In this document: positions 63,740 to 64,000 of the stretch, piece after piece | Layout of the letters: each line of letters begins with the position of its first letter | How positions within the stretch are numbered: position 1 is the stretch's first letter | Origin: Lamellibrachia satsuma | Lineage: Eukaryota > Annelida > Polychaeta > Sabellida > Siboglinidae | Direction of reading: 5' to 3' | Length of the DNA stretch: 64,000 bases | Assembly (NCBI GenBank): GCA_033239005.1 | Contig: BSQZ01000102.1 | Span: forward strand, 1,621,501 to 1,685,500 | Notes under the pieces: model-generated | Seen by the model: the letters and a program-made list of their open reading frames with translations, nothing else | Database searches by the model: none | Told to the model about the DNA's origin: nothing | Translations under genes and position numbers: made by a program

Positions 63740-64000
63740 TAGTATGTCACACGAACATATAACAATAAATATATGGCACAGTAAAAACATTTATTTCTTC
63801 ATAACATAAATTGTGAAATTAAGATATCAATGTTAAGTTGTCATTAAAAAAATATAATTTGTATGTGAACAATTTGATTGGTAGATCTATCTTGAACAGA
63901 TTAGGAGCAGTAAACATTCATCAGCTATTTGTAAATAACAACATTCTACCTTCAATAACACCTGCAATGGCCACTACATGCAAACATATAATGTTATTGT
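63740..64000. other. AT-rich sequence, nothing recognised
   Basis: No ORF, repeat or splice-bounded exon. Confidence 0.4.

Overview
The window is eukaryotic, from an invertebrate-type animal. It has spliced exons with GT/AG borders, a FERM-family cytoskeletal gene, MADF and PIF/Harbinger-like sequence, Ty3/gypsy and BEL/Pao LTR elements, jockey/CR1-type LINEs, a Penelope-like remnant, hAT, Mutator-like and TA-target DNA transposons, MITEs and a SINE. The mix fits an aquatic invertebrate such as a lophotrochozoan or basal deuterostome, but nothing visible fixes the species. No bacterial-type operon, tRNA, rRNA or CRISPR array was seen.

Layout. 1-849: 68-bp minisatellite. 861-5712: a decayed gypsy element (gypsy-1). 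5.8-9.0 kb: a broken exon, a two-exon MADF gene with an in-frame stop, and unrecognised ORFs. 9.2-16.4 kb: scattered exons of a coiled-coil/Gln-rich gene, with one exon duplicated inside a 43-bp minisatellite. 17.0-22.3 kb: a second dead gypsy (gypsy-2) holding a hAT element and a hAT-like MITE, which itself holds a SINE. 23.0-26.8 kb: LINE A, split by a 1.3-kb TIR element that holds a Helentron-like insert. 27.4-31.2 kb: LINE B, split by a TA-target transposon that holds LINE C. 31.5-33.7 kb: a Mutator-like element with long TIRs and a perfect 9-bp target duplication. 35.1-37.9 kb: a minus-strand BEL element with identical LTRs and Gag joined directly to integrase. 38.3-42.4 kb: a gypsy (gypsy-3) whose gag is inverted relative to pol between its LTRs, inserted at an ATG. 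43.3-44.2 kb: a second LINE A copy. 44.6-50.4 kb: exons of an EPB41L4B/EPB41L5-like (yurt-type) FERM gene, damaged and separated by arrays. 50.5-58.6 kb: arrays, including an 82-bp satellite built from a Penelope-type GIY-YIG domain. 58.6-64 kb: intergenic sequence, MITEs, arrays and minus-strand exons of an unrecognised conserved gene.

The main theme is tandem amplification of functional motifs. Arrays of 23, 27, 43 and 82 bp start inside a gypsy zinc knuckle, a gypsy protease site, a gypsy RT and a Penelope endonuclease. Arrays of 27, 46 and 81 bp carry splice sites of neighbouring genes. The second theme is deep nesting of transposons whose target duplications can be read directly, often with the host reading frame resuming once the insert is excluded. 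Identities and copy numbers were read by eye and are approximate.
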